Part shown: positions 22,734 to 32,077 of the stretch, piece by piece
How positions within the stretch are numbered: position 1 is the first letter of the stretch
How the letters are laid out: every line of letters starts with the position of its first letter
DNA from: Muribaculaceae bacterium
GTDB taxonomy: Bacteria; Bacteroidota; Bacteroidia; Bacteroidales; Muribaculaceae
Direction of reading: 5' to 3'
DNA: 64,000 nucleotides
Assembly (NCBI GenBank): GCA_017391675.1
Contig: JAFOXR010000029.1
Location: forward strand, 1-64,000
The notes under the pieces: generated by a model
The model's input: the letters and a program-made list of their open reading frames with translations, nothing else
What the model was told of the DNA's origin: nothing
Database searches by the model: none
Translations under genes and position numbers: made by a program

Positions 22734-22767
22734 AAAACCGATAAGTAAAAATCTTGTCGGTTTTTTT
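22734..22767 (+). terminator. Terminator of the arginine/proline operon
   Basis: A 12-bp stem with one G-U pair (22734-22745 with 22753-22764) is followed by a T-tract, 34 bases after the ssb stop. Confidence 0.9.
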
Positions 22768-22859
22768 GTTGCAAATGATGATAAAAGACGGTTGTTAAAT
22801 GTTTAGATAGGGCTTTGAGCATGAATTTGAAGAGAATTGCAGAAATTTTTAGTTAATAG

Positions 22860-22890
22860 TTGCATAAGACGTGAATAAAGGTTATTTTTG
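22860..22890 (+). promoter_or_regulatory. frdCAB promoter
   Basis: TTG at 22860-22862, a 20-base spacer and TATTTTTG at 22883-22890, giving a leader of about 55 bases before the cytochrome b gene. Confidence 0.7.
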
Positions 22891-22952
22891 TAGAAGAAAT
22901 AGAAAATAAAATCTAATAACAAATCAAATTAATAACTAAATTTCCAACTACT

Positions 22953-23636
22953 ATGTGGTTAACCAAATCATCTGTAGGAAGAAAAGTGGTAATGTCAGTT
23001 ACCGGTCTTTTCTTAATTTTATTTATTACCTTCCACGCAGTTATGAATGCAGTGGCTCTAGTGTCAATGGACGCTTATGAGGCAATCTGTCATTTCTTGG
23101 GTGCGAATTGGTATGCTTTGGCCGGAACAGCAGTTATTGCTGCCGGTGTAGTGCTTCACATTGTTTATGCGTTGTGGCTTACAATCCAGAACCGTAAGGC
23201 TCGTGGTAACGACCGCTATGCAGTGAACAAGCGTCCAAAATCAGTAGAATGGGCATCTCAAAACATGCTTGCTCTAGGTATCTTCGTATTGTGCTTCATG
23301 GCATTGCACTTGGTGCAATTCTGGGCAAAAATGCAGCTTCCAGAGATTCAAGAACGCTACTTGGGCGATTACTCAGTGACTGTTATGGGAGGTCAAGAAG
23401 CAATTCTTGCAGCATTCAGCTGTCCATGGACTTTGCCAATCTACCTAGTAGGATTCGCTGCTCTATGGTTCCACTTGACTCATGGTATCTGGAGTGCATT
23501 CCAATCAGTAGGTACTAGCAACAATGTGTGGCTACCTCGCTGGAAAGCAATCTCTTGTTGGTGGGCAACTATCGTGTGCGCACTATTTGCAATTGAAGCA
23601 ATCGTGTTTACTATTATGGCTTGTGGCTGTTGCTAA
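22953..23636 (+). CDS. frdC: Fumarate reductase/succinate dehydrogenase cytochrome b subunit
   Basis: A 227-residue inner-membrane subunit with five hydrophobic helices, matching the type B single-subunit anchor of Bacteroides and Wolinella-type complexes. The N-terminus SVGRKVVMSVTGLFLILF is typical. Histidines in the membrane segments (such as FHAVMNA, LHIVYAL, ALHLVQF and FHLTHGIWSAF) are candidate ligands for the two b hemes. It anchors FrdA/FrdB and passes electrons from menaquinol to fumarate. The frdA gene follows after 29 bases. Confidence 0.92.
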   Translation: MWLTKSSVGRKVVMSVTGLFLILFITFHAVMNAVALVSMDAYEAICHFLGANWYALAGTAVIAAGVVLHIVYALWLTIQNRKARGNDRYAVNKRPKSVEWASQNMLALGIFVLCFMALHLVQFWAKMQLPEIQERYLGDYSVTVMGGQEAILAAFSCPWTLPIYLVGFAALWFHLTHGIWSAFQSVGTSNNVWLPRWKAISCWWATIVCALFAIEAIVFTIMACGCC

Positions 23637-23665
23637 TTGTCAAACTCTAAAATTTTAAATCAATT

Positions 23666-25639
23666 ATGGAAGAAACAAAAAAAGCTGCTCAGCCTGTAAT
23701 CGATTCAAAGATTCCTGAAGGTCCAGTTGCTGAGAAGTGGACAAACTATAAGGCTCATCAGAAACTAGTGAATCCTGCTAATAAGCGCCGCCTTGATGTT
23801 ATCGTTGTGGGTACCGGTCTTGCCGGAGCTTCTGCTGCATCAACTCTAGCTGAAATGGGATTCAATGTATTGAATTTCTGTATTCAAGACTCTCCACGCC
23901 GTGCTCACTCTATCGCTGCTCAAGGTGGTATCAACGCGGCTAAGAACTATAAGAATGACGGTGACTCTGTATACCGCTTGTTCTATGACACTGTAAAGGG
24001 TGGTGACTATCGCGCTCGTGAAGCTAATGTTTACCGTCTAGCTGAAGTGTCAAACGATATCATTGACCAATGTGTGGCTCAAGGTGTACCTTTCGCTCGC
24101 GAATATGGAGGTCTTCTTGACAACCGTTCTTTCGGTGGTGCTCAAGTGAGCCGTACTTTCTACGCTAAGGGTCAAACTGGTCAACAGCTTCTTCTTGGAG
24201 CATATTCATCACTTAACCGCCAAATCCAACTTGGCAAGGTGAAGAGTTACAATCGTTACGAAATGCACGATGTAGTGCTTGTTGACGGTCGCGCTCGCGG
24301 TATCATCGCTAAGAACCTTGTTACTGGTAAGTTTGAGCGTTTCGCTGCTCATGCAGTAGTAATCGCTACTGGTGGTTATGGAAATGCATATTTCCTATCA
24401 ACTAACGCTATGGCTTGTAACTGTAGTGCTGCTGTGGCTTGTTACCGCAAGGGCGCTTACTTCGCTAACCCTGCATATGTGCAAATTCACCCAACTTGTA
24501 TCCCAGTGAAGGGTGGAGGTAACCAGTCTAAGCTTACTCTTATGAGTGAATCATTGCGTAACGATGGTCGTATCTGGGTACCAAAATCTCTAGAAACAGC
24601 TCAAAAGCTACAAAAGGGCGAAATTAAGGGTTCTCAAGTACCTGAAGAAGATCGCGACTACTATCTAGAACGCCGTTATCCTGCATTCGGTAACTTGGTG
24701 CCTCGTGATGTTGCATCTCGTGCTGCTAAGGAACGCTGCGACAAGGGATTCGGTGTTAACGATTCTGGTAAGGCTGTATTCCTAGACTTCAGCGATGCTA
24801 TCAACCGCCTAGGTAAAGATGTAGTAGCTCAACGCTACGGCAACCTATTCGATATGTACGAAGAAATTACCGATGTATCTCCATACGAAGAACCAATGAT
24901 GATTTATCCTGCTATCCACTACACAATGGGTGGTATCTGGGTAGACTATGAATTGCAAACTTCGGTTAAGGGCCTATTCGCAATCGGTGAATGTAACTTC
25001 TCTGACCACGGTGCTAACCGCCTAGGTGCTTCTGCTCTTATGCAAGGTCTTGCTGATGGTTACTTCGTACTTCCTTACACTATCCAAAACTACTTGAGTG
25101 ACCAGATTACTGTTCCTCGCTTCTCAACTGATCTACCTGAATTCGTAGAAGCTGAAAAGAAGTGTGTTGAAGCTCACAAGGCACTGCTTAACATCAAGGG
25201 TAAGCGCTCTGTAGATTCAATCCACAAGGAACTTGGTAACATCATGTGGGATAATGTTGGTATGGCTCGTACTAAGGCATCTCTTGAAGAAGCTCTAGTG
25301 AAGATGAAGGCTCTTCGCAAGGAATTTGAAACAAACTTGTTTGTTCCAGGTGAATTGGAAGGCATGAATATTGAGCTTGATAAGGCATTCCGTTTGAAGG
25401 ATTTCATCACAATGGGTGAACTTGTTGCTTATGATGCACTTAACCGTAACGAAAGTTGTGGTGGTCACTTCCGTGAAGAATATCAAACAGAAGAAGGTGA
25501 AGCTAAGCGTGACGACGAAAACTACTTCTATGTAGCTTGCTGGAACTATGCTGGCGACGACAACGCTGCTCCTACTCTAATCAAGGAACCTCTTGAATAT
25601 GAAGCAATCAAGGTTCAAACTCGTAACTATAAGTCATAA
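23666..25639 (+). CDS. frdA: Fumarate reductase/succinate dehydrogenase flavoprotein subunit
   Basis: A 657-residue catalytic subunit. The FAD-binding start is [21 protein letters not shown], the covalent-FAD motif is [15 protein letters not shown], and the active-site regions include [20 protein letters not shown] and [33 protein letters not shown] closes the FAD site. The size and the single cytochrome b neighbour mark the type B complex used by Bacteroidales for anaerobic fumarate respiration and succinate production. Codon use is strongly biased and rich in CTA for leucine, suggesting very high expression. Confidence 0.95.
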   Translation: MEETKKAAQPVIDSKIPEGPVAEKWTNYKAHQKLVNPANKRRLDVIVVGTGLAGASAASTLAEMGFNVLNFCIQDSPRRAHSIAAQGGINAAKNYKNDGDSVYRLFYDTVKGGDYRAREANVYRLAEVSNDIIDQCVAQGVPFAREYGGLLDNRSFGGAQVSRTFYAKGQTGQQLLLGAYSSLNRQIQLGKVKSYNRYEMHDVVLVDGRARGIIAKNLVTGKFERFAAHAVVIATGGYGNAYFLSTNAMACNCSAAVACYRKGAYFANPAYVQIHPTCIPVKGGGNQSKLTLMSESLRNDGRIWVPKSLETAQKLQKGEIKGSQVPEEDRDYYLERRYPAFGNLVPRDVASRAAKERCDKGFGVNDSGKAVFLDFSDAINRLGKDVVAQRYGNLFDMYEEITDVSPYEEPMMIYPAIHYTMGGIWVDYELQTSVKGLFAIGECNFSDHGANRLGASALMQGLADGYFVLPYTIQNYLSDQITVPRFSTDLPEFVEAEKKCVEAHKALLNIKGKRSVDSIHKELGNIMWDNVGMARTKASLEEALVKMKALRKEFETNLFVPGELEGMNIELDKAFRLKDFITMGELVAYDALNRNESCGGHFREEYQTEEGEAKRDDENYFYVACWNYAGDDNAAPTLIKEPLEYEAIKVQTRNYKS

Positions 25640-25664
25640 CATTTAAGGAAAGAAAGGATTAAAA

Positions 25665-26408
25665 ATGGCAAAATATATTTTGAAAGTTTGGCGTCAAGCA
25701 AATCCTAAGGCTTCAGGAAAGTTTGTTGAATACAATGTAGAATCAACTCCGGATACTTCTTTCCTTGAAACATTGGATATTCTTAACGAGACGCTTGTAG
25801 AAAAGGGTGAAGAACCAGTAGCGTTCGACCACGATTGTCGTGAAGGTATCTGCGGTATGTGTTCTCTATATGTAAATGGACATCCTCATGGTCCTGCTAC
25901 AGGAGCAACTACTTGTCAGCTTTATATGCGTCGCTTCAAAGAAGGCGAAGTGATTACAGTTGAACCATGGCGTTCTGCTGCATTCCCTGTAATCAAGGAC
26001 TTGATTGTAGACCGTAACGCATTTGATAAGATCCAACAAGCCGGTGGTTATGTGTCATTCAACTGTGGTGGTGCTCAAGATGCTAACGCGCTTCCTATCT
26101 CTAAGGTTGCTGCTGATGAAGCTATGGACTCTGCTTCTTGTATCGGTTGTGGTGCTTGTGTAGCTGCTTGTAAGAATGGTTCTGCGATGTTGTTCGTTTC
26201 TGCTAAGGTGAGCCAATTCGCTCTACTTCCACAAGGTCAAGTAGAAGCTAAGGCTCGCGTTAAGGCTATGGTGGCTAAGATGGACGAACTAGGCTTCGGT
26301 AACTGTACCAACACTGGTGCTTGTGCTGCTGAATGTCCTAAGAACATCAAGCTAAGCAATATCGCTCGCTTGAATCGCGAATTCCTTTGCGCAAAGGTTT
26401 CTGACTAA
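25665..26408 (+). CDS. frdB: Fumarate reductase/succinate dehydrogenase iron-sulfur subunit
   Basis: A 247-residue electron-transfer subunit linking FrdA to FrdC. The [2Fe-2S] ligands are in [15 protein letters not shown] with a distal Cys in [12 protein letters not shown]. The C-terminal ferredoxin-like domain has [15 protein letters not shown] for one cluster and [15 protein letters not shown] for the second. The length matches type B subunits. It ends the frdCAB operon before a perfect 11-bp terminator stem. Confidence 0.95.
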   Translation: MAKYILKVWRQANPKASGKFVEYNVESTPDTSFLETLDILNETLVEKGEEPVAFDHDCREGICGMCSLYVNGHPHGPATGATTCQLYMRRFKEGEVITVEPWRSAAFPVIKDLIVDRNAFDKIQQAGGYVSFNCGGAQDANALPISKVAADEAMDSASCIGCGACVAACKNGSAMLFVSAKVSQFALLPQGQVEAKARVKAMVAKMDELGFGNCTNTGACAAECPKNIKLSNIARLNREFLCAKVSD

Positions 26409-26430
26409 TTAGGTAATTGTTTCATAATGT

Positions 26431-26467
26431 GAGGACGAGCCAAATAATGGCTCGTCCTCTTTGTTTT
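26431..26467 (+). terminator. frdCAB terminator
   Basis: A perfect 11-bp stem (26431-26441 with 26449-26459) with a 7-base loop is followed by TTTGTTTT. Confidence 0.92.
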
Positions 26468-26506
26468 GTGTACATAATAATTCGTAGCCTTTTTATGGAT
26501 TATTCT

Positions 26507-26536
26507 TTGTTTTCAACTACGGGTTTATTAATTTTG
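26507..26536 (+). promoter_or_regulatory. ZIP transporter promoter
   Basis: TTG at 26507-26509, a 19-base spacer and TAATTTTG at 26529-26536, 27 bases before the start codon. Confidence 0.65.
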
Positions 26537-26563
26537 TTGCATATATAAAAAAGAACTGTAACT

Positions 26564-27343
26564 ATGAGTGAATTAGTTTTAGGGCTGCTTCTGCCTGTGA
26601 TTGGCACAACTGTAGGTGCTGGTTTCGTGTTTTTTATTAAGGATAAGATACCGGGATATGTAGAGAAAGCATTGCTTGGTTTTGCCTCGGGTGTGATGAT
26701 TGCGGCATCGGTGTGGTCATTGCTTATCCCTAGCATGAATATGGTGGGAGATGAAGGAGTTATGACAGTGGTTCCTGCTGCGGTCGGATTCCTGCTTGGC
26801 ATGGGATTCCTGTTGCTCCTTGATATGGTTACTCCTCACTTGCATTTGGGCAGCAAGTCTCCTGAAGGTATAAGGGCTAAACTGTCGCGCACGACAATGC
26901 TCACCTTTGCCGTCGCTCTTCACAATTTGCCGGAAGGTATGGCTGTGGGTGTTGTGTATGCTGGGGCGATTGCAACAGGCGGTGATGTGGCTGTCTCAAG
27001 CGCATTGGCATTGTCGGTGGGTATTGCTATACAGAATATACCCGAAGGTGCAATAGTGTCAATGCCTTTGTATGCCGAGAATAAAAGCAAATTGAAATCA
27101 TTCGGTATAGGAGCTTTGACTGGACTTGTCGAGCCAGTAGGGGCAGTGATGGTGATATTGCTGGCATCGCTAGTAACATGGATACTTCCATATCTGCTTG
27201 CTTTTGCTGCAGGAGCAATGATATATGTGGTAATAGAAGAGCTTATACCAGAGGCTTCGCAAGGAGAACATTCCAATGTGAGCACGGTGGGTTTCGCCTT
27301 GGGATTTACTCTGATGATGGTTCTTGATGTAGTCCTTGGATAA
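26564..27343 (+). CDS. ZIP family divalent metal transporter
   Basis: A 259-residue inner-membrane protein with about eight hydrophobic helices. The metal-binding motif of helix 4 is HNLPEGMAVGVVYAG (about residues 119-133) and that of helix 5 is IQNIPEGAIVSMPLYAE (about 156-172), both diagnostic of ZIP (ZupT-like) importers of zinc, iron or manganese. A His/Glu-rich loop appears late (EEASQGEHSN region). Monocistronic with its own promoter and a shared convergent terminator. Which metal is carried cannot be told. Confidence 0.92.
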   Translation: MSELVLGLLLPVIGTTVGAGFVFFIKDKIPGYVEKALLGFASGVMIAASVWSLLIPSMNMVGDEGVMTVVPAAVGFLLGMGFLLLLDMVTPHLHLGSKSPEGIRAKLSRTTMLTFAVALHNLPEGMAVGVVYAGAIATGGDVAVSSALALSVGIAIQNIPEGAIVSMPLYAENKSKLKSFGIGALTGLVEPVGAVMVILLASLVTWILPYLLAFAAGAMIYVVIEELIPEASQGEHSNVSTVGFALGFTLMMVLDVVLG

Positions 27344-27392
27344 TGACTTGAGATACTAATGCATGCATAATGTAATGGCACGCTATAAAATG

Positions 27393-27426
27393 AAGATGGA
27401 GGGTTAAATGTTTAACCCTCCATCTT
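27393..27426. terminator. Bidirectional terminator between ZIP and SulP genes
   Basis: A near-perfect 16-bp inverted repeat (27393-27408 with 27411-27426) lies between the convergent genes. The + strand continues in T-rich DNA. Confidence 0.85.
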
Positions 27427-27448
27427 TATTGTTCTATATGCGATATTA

Positions 27449-29161
27449 TTACCAGTTAATCTCTTGCATCTCTTCCTTGTTTTTTGCAAGTCCGTTGGCA
27501 AGTTCAACGGCTTTAGTAATATTATCGCAAATGTGATCTTCTCCGATAATCTTGTCTATCTTGGCGTGAAGCAGTACATCTTTTACACTAGGAACAACGC
27601 CCGATAGCACCACATGAATGCCTTCGCTCTTAGACGATGAAATGAGGGTTTCCAGGTTGTGGATACCAGTAGAGTCGATGAATGGCACGCGTCTCATGCG
27701 AATGATTCTCACATGTGGCTTTTCTCCCATTGCACGCATAAGGTCCTCAAACTTGTTGGCAACGCCAAAGAAGAATGGACCGTCAATTTCATATATTTCT
27801 ACACCATGATTTACATGAAGTATTTCGTGTGTAGAGTTCTCTGTTCCCTCTGCGATGTCGATCTGGTCGCTGAATACCTTGATTTGAGTATTTTCCATAA
27901 CACGGCGCAAGAATAGAAGCAATGCAAGAAGCAAGCCTATTTCAATAGCTATAGTCAAGTCGAATACCACGGTAAGAACAAATGTAACGATAAGAACAGC
28001 GATGTCCGATTTAGGGTTCTTGAATATGCTTACGACTGTACGCCATCCGCTCATGTTATATGATACCATTACTAGAACACCGGCAAGGCAAGCCATAGGT
28101 ACATAGTTGATAAGCGGCATAAGGAACAGGAATATAAGCAGTAGAACTATCGCATGCACGATACCTGCTACCGGTGTACGGCCGCCATTGGTGATATTGG
28201 TCATTGTGCGTGCTATCGCTCCTGTTACAGGTATACCGCCAAAGAAAGGAACTACAACATTGGCAATGCCTTGACCTATAAGCTCAGTGTTATTGCGTGT
28301 GCGGTTACCGGTAGCACCATCGGCTACTGTTGCCGATAGCAACGATTCGATAGCGCCGAGGATCGCGATAGTGAATGCCGATGGCAACAACACATTTATG
28401 GTTGTCATGTTTAGACCTAGCCAGTGTGGCGTAGGAATTTCGGCTGGGAGGCGTCCGAATCGGTCACCGATAGTCTCGATTCCTGTGAGTCCGAAGAATT
28501 CGCGTGCAGCATAGACAGCCACTGTCATTACAATAATGGCTATGAGCGCTCCAGGCAATTTCTTTGAGATATAAGGAGTTGCTGCGATAACAGCTATTGT
28601 CAGTAAGCCTACGATTAGTGTCGGTGTGCTGATAGTATCCATGTTCTGGAAATAGACAGCCCATTTGCCGATAAAATCGCCTGGCACTTTGTCAATCTGC
28701 AATCCGAAAAGATCTACAATCTGGGTTGAGAAAATTGTGAGTGCAATACCGCTAGTGAATCCCACTACGATAGGGTATGGAATGAACTTGATAATAGTTC
28801 CTAGCTTGAACACGCCTAGCAGTATGAGTATGAGTCCGGCAAGGAATGTGGCGATTGCTAGACCTTGAAGGCCGTAAAGCTGGATAATGTTATAAACGAT
28901 TACGATGAATGCACCTGTTGGACCACCAATCTGAACACTGTTACCTCCTAGTGCCGATACTAGAAATCCACCGATAATGGCAGTTATAAGACCGACCGAA
29001 GGAGTTACACCACTAGCAATACCGAAAGCAATGGCAAGGGGTAATGCAACAATTCCTACAACAACACCTGCGATTAAATCGCTACGGAACTTTGCCCATG
29101 AATAATTCCTTAATTCGCTGAATGCTTTGGGCTTGAATTCTACTTTTCCGTTGAAATGCAT
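27449..29161 (-). CDS. SulP family anion transporter with STAS domain
   Basis: A 570-residue inner-membrane transporter. The N-terminal part has the SulP core: SDLIAGVVVGIVALPLAIAFGIASGVTP, then GGNSVQIGGPTGAFIV and about ten to twelve further helices. A cytoplasmic STAS domain occupies about 440-550 (VRIIRMRRVPFIDSTGIHNLETL), with the Ser/Thr site resembling anti-sigma antagonists. Family members move sulfate, bicarbonate, chloride or dicarboxylates; the substrate here is unknown. Its own promoter gives an untranslated leader of about 105 bases. Confidence 0.92.
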   Translation of the reverse strand: MHFNGKVEFKPKAFSELRNYSWAKFRSDLIAGVVVGIVALPLAIAFGIASGVTPSVGLITAIIGGFLVSALGGNSVQIGGPTGAFIVIVYNIIQLYGLQGLAIATFLAGLILILLGVFKLGTIIKFIPYPIVVGFTSGIALTIFSTQIVDLFGLQIDKVPGDFIGKWAVYFQNMDTISTPTLIVGLLTIAVIAATPYISKKLPGALIAIIVMTVAVYAAREFFGLTGIETIGDRFGRLPAEIPTPHWLGLNMTTINVLLPSAFTIAILGAIESLLSATVADGATGNRTRNNTELIGQGIANVVVPFFGGIPVTGAIARTMTNITNGGRTPVAGIVHAIVLLLIFLFLMPLINYVPMACLAGVLVMVSYNMSGWRTVVSIFKNPKSDIAVLIVTFVLTVVFDLTIAIEIGLLLALLLFLRRVMENTQIKVFSDQIDIAEGTENSTHEILHVNHGVEIYEIDGPFFFGVANKFEDLMRAMGEKPHVRIIRMRRVPFIDSTGIHNLETLISSSKSEGIHVVLSGVVPSVKDVLLHAKIDKIIGEDHICDNITKAVELANGLAKNKEEMQEINW

Positions 29162-29272
29162 AATATATCTTTTTTACCTTAAACCTATTTTCTAGTTGTA
29201 GTGGTCAATAAACTCAATTTGCACAATCGGGTAGGTTGACCATGGAAATATCCCACCTTGAAAATGAGGGTG

Positions 29273-29303
29273 CAAAGTTAAGGATTATTTACAAGTTTTC
29301 CAA
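29273..29303 (-). promoter_or_regulatory. SulP gene promoter
   Basis: On the minus strand, TTG (29303-29301), a 20-base spacer and TAACTTTG (29280-29273) fit the Bacteroidetes promoter. Confidence 0.65.
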
Positions 29304-29364
29304 GATTTTTACGACTTTAGATTTGGTGTTCTAGTGCTTGTTCATATTCTGTATATCTGGTGAC

Positions 29365-29397
29365 AAAAAAAGAGTGTACCGGTAAGTGATACACTCT
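29365..29397 (-). terminator. RNase R terminator
   Basis: A perfect 8-bp stem (29371-29378 with 29390-29397) is followed on the minus strand by T7, just after the RNase R stop. Confidence 0.88.
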
Positions 29398-29404
29398 AAG
29401 TTTC

Positions 29405-31744
29405 TTATTTCTTTCGTTTCTTTGAAGATTTTTCTTTCTTTTCCTTATGCTTGCCTTTCTTGCTGGATTTCTCCTTGCGCTTACAGTTCTTTTCGTTGGC
29501 CTTGTTTCTGGAGGTTTGCTTCTTCTCCTGCAATTGCATGAGCTTTGAGCGAGATTCAGTAATAGGTGCCTTGTCAATGCGGTGAGTGCCTGCAGGATTG
29601 TTCTCGTCTACTAGAACGAAGTCAAGCTGTTTCTTGGTGAGGTCGGCTCGAGCAATTTGAATGGTGACTTTGTCGCCCAATTGATAACGCTGATGAGTGC
29701 TCCTTCCAACCAGGCAGTAGTTCTTTTCGTCAAATTCATAGTAGTCGTCGGCAAGGTCACGAATAGGAACTAGACCTTCGCACTTGTTTTCGTCAAGTTC
29801 TACATAGATACCCCATTCGGTCACCCCTGAGATTACGCCATCGTAAACATTGCCCAATCTTTCTCCCAGATATTCCACTTGCTTGTACTTGATAGACGCT
29901 CGTTCGGCATTGGCTGCAAGCTGTTCCATGCTGCTGCAGTGCTCGCATTCGTCTTCAAGTTTAGCTTCGTTCACTGCGCGTCCGCCGTCAATGTACCTGT
30001 CGAGCAATCGGTGTACCATCATGTCGGGATAGCGTCGTATAGGTGATGTGAAGTGTGTATAGTAGTCGAAAGCCAGTCCGTAGTGACCAATGTTCATTGT
30101 AGTGTACACGGCTTTAGCCATGGAGCGTATGGCTAGCGTAGACAGCAAGTTCTCTTCAGGACGGTTCTTGATGTTTGCAAGCATCTTGTTCAGTGACTGG
30201 TTTGCCTCACTGGCTTTGCTGGAAATTTTCAGTTTGTGCCCGAATCGGCGAGCTATTTCGGCCAGGTTACCCATCTTGTCCTGGTCGGGATTGTCGTGTA
30301 TACGGTATACAAATGGCTTTGGTTTCTTCTTGCCATTTGGTTTGCCAATGAATTCGGCTACTTTCTTGTTGGCAAGCAGCATGAATTCCTCGATTAGCTT
30401 GTTGGCATCTTGTGAACGCTTGAAATATACATTAACCGGGCGGCCTGTCTCGTCGATTTCAAAACGCACCTCAGTGCGGTCAAAGTCTACCGAACCATTG
30501 TCGTAGCGTGCTTTGCGCAATGCTTTTGCCAACTTGTCAAGTTGTAGTATTTCTTCTTTGTAGTCGCCTTCCCCTGTCTCGATAACCTGTTGTGCTTCTT
30601 CATAGGTGAATCGGCGGTCGCTCTTGATTACGGTGTGGCAAATGTCGTATTTAATGACATTGGCATCTTCGTCCATTTCAAGAATGCACGAGTAGGCAAG
30701 CTTTTCTTCGTTAGGGCGCAAAGAACATATTTCGTTGCATAGCCTTTCGGGCAGCATAGGTATAGTGCGGTCTACCAGATAGATAGATGTAGCTCGCTGT
30801 TCTGCTTCTTTTTCAATTATAGAGCCTGGCCGTACATAGTGTGTTACATCGGCAATGTGAATGCCTACTTCCCAATGACCGTTGTCGAGTTTTCTTATAG
30901 ATAGCGCGTCGTCAAAGTCCTTGGCATCTTTAGGGTCGATCGTGAATGTTGTTATGTTGCGGAAGTCCTTGCGTTGAGCAATGATTTCGGGCGTAATTGT
31001 TGCATCGATTTCGTTGGCAGCCTTTTCCACTTCTTCGGGGTACTTGTAAGGCAATCCGTATTCAGCCAGAATCGCATGAATCTCGGCGTTGTTTTCGCCT
31101 GCCGACCCAAGTACATCTACGATTTCTCCAATTGGAGTGTTGGTGTCGTCGTGCCATTCTACAATGCGTGCTGTAACCTTGTCGCCGGCTTTGGCGTTCT
31201 TGATCATGTCCATAGGAATGACTATGTCGGAAGCCAGGAACTTGCTGTCGGTGATAAGGTGAGCAAAATAGCGGTCTATTTTCAGAGTGCCTACGAATAC
31301 CTGTTCTTTCCGTTCAATGATGCGGGTGACGATGGCTTCGGGTTCGCAGCCTCTGCGGTTTGCGCTTATGTGCACTTCAACCTTGTCGCCATTCAGCGCA
31401 TGCATAGAATTTCTTTCGGCCACGAAGATTCCGTCGCGTTCTCCGTCTTCAAGAATTACCGAGTTCTTTCCGTTGCTGCGTCGGCAGAATGTGCCTATTG
31501 CATTATTGTGTGGCTTTTTCTTCGCCTTGAATTTTCCAGGAGTAGTCTCGGTGAGAACACCCGATAGCGCCATTTCTTCCAGAATCTCTACTACGGTAGC
31601 GAAATCCTTTGGTGCTTCCACATTGATTGCAGCCGATATTTGCTTGTAATTGTATGGAGTGCTGCATTCCTGTTCAAAGAATGCGCTTATTCGTTTCTGC
31701 AGCTCTTCTTTAGATAAAGCCTTATTGTAATTCTTTTTTGCCAT
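29405..31744 (-). CDS. rnr: Ribonuclease R
   Basis: A 779-residue 3'-5' exoribonuclease of the RNB family that degrades structured RNA. An N-terminal winged-helix/OB part (about 1-240) includes the cold-shock-like GTFCRRSNGKNSVILEDG. The RNB catalytic centre has DPKDAKDFDDALSI (metal-binding Asp cluster, near residues 270-285) and HFTSPIRRYPDMMVHRLL. A C-terminal S1 domain (about 640-720, YDGVISGVTEWGIYVELDE) precedes a Lys-rich tail of about 45 residues, as in other RNase R proteins. Monocistronic. Confidence 0.95.
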   Translation of the reverse strand: MAKKNYNKALSKEELQKRISAFFEQECSTPYNYKQISAAINVEAPKDFATVVEILEEMALSGVLTETTPGKFKAKKKPHNNAIGTFCRRSNGKNSVILEDGERDGIFVAERNSMHALNGDKVEVHISANRRGCEPEAIVTRIIERKEQVFVGTLKIDRYFAHLITDSKFLASDIVIPMDMIKNAKAGDKVTARIVEWHDDTNTPIGEIVDVLGSAGENNAEIHAILAEYGLPYKYPEEVEKAANEIDATITPEIIAQRKDFRNITTFTIDPKDAKDFDDALSIRKLDNGHWEVGIHIADVTHYVRPGSIIEKEAEQRATSIYLVDRTIPMLPERLCNEICSLRPNEEKLAYSCILEMDEDANVIKYDICHTVIKSDRRFTYEEAQQVIETGEGDYKEEILQLDKLAKALRKARYDNGSVDFDRTEVRFEIDETGRPVNVYFKRSQDANKLIEEFMLLANKKVAEFIGKPNGKKKPKPFVYRIHDNPDQDKMGNLAEIARRFGHKLKISSKASEANQSLNKMLANIKNRPEENLLSTLAIRSMAKAVYTTMNIGHYGLAFDYYTHFTSPIRRYPDMMVHRLLDRYIDGGRAVNEAKLEDECEHCSSMEQLAANAERASIKYKQVEYLGERLGNVYDGVISGVTEWGIYVELDENKCEGLVPIRDLADDYYEFDEKNYCLVGRSTHQRYQLGDKVTIQIARADLTKKQLDFVLVDENNPAGTHRIDKAPITESRSKLMQLQEKKQTSRNKANEKNCKRKEKSSKKGKHKEKKEKSSKKRKK

Positions 31745-31772
31745 AAACTGATATGTTATGTTGTTGTATTTA

Positions 31773-31780
31773 CAAATATA
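31773..31780 (-). promoter_or_regulatory. RNase R promoter, -7 element
   Basis: TATATTTG on the minus strand matches TAnnTTTG, about 30 bases before the rnr start. No -33 TTG seen. Confidence 0.55.
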
Positions 31781-31812
31781 ACACTAAAAAAATAATTCGT
31801 TATTAAATATGT

Positions 31813-31940
31813 GTAAAAAAAACAAATCCGGCTACACATCTCGTGCCACCGGATTCCTAACCTATGATTCACTTATTTGTTGTTGCTTTTTAATCCAATC
31901 TTGTAAGCCGTTATTTTAAAAATACCGACTATTAATAAAT
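31813..31940 (-). ncRNA. Candidate intergenic small RNA with intrinsic terminator
   Basis: This describes the 333-bp gap between rnr and the unknown gene at 32078. On the minus strand a TATCTTTG -7 element (31954-31947) could start a transcript near 31940. It would end at a hairpin with a perfect 7-bp stem (31825-31831 with 31849-31855) followed by T8. The predicted RNA is about 125 nt. No recognised RNA family. Alternatives are a distal terminator for the unknown gene upstream, or a short hydrophobic ORF of about 42 codons from a TTG start, ending near 31873. No -33 TTG at the right spacing. Confidence 0.4.
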
Positions 31941-31946
31941 TTTTAG

Positions 31947-31954
31947 CAAAGATA
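31947..31954 (-). promoter_or_regulatory. -7 element of the candidate small RNA
   Basis: TATCTTTG on the minus strand, with nothing coding between it and the hairpin terminator about 100 bases downstream. Confidence 0.4.
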
Positions 31955-32077
31955 GTGCTTATTTCTAGAATAACGGATATAATAGGTGTGTATATTAACA
32001 ATTATTATATGTTAATGTCTAAAATTAGCAAAATATTGAATGGATTACCTCATTAAGACATTCTCAAAGCTGGGAAT

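Noticed and set aside
30974-31567. 197-codon frame antisense to RNase R
   Set aside because: It mirrors the codon pattern of a clear rnr gene and has no recognisable domain.
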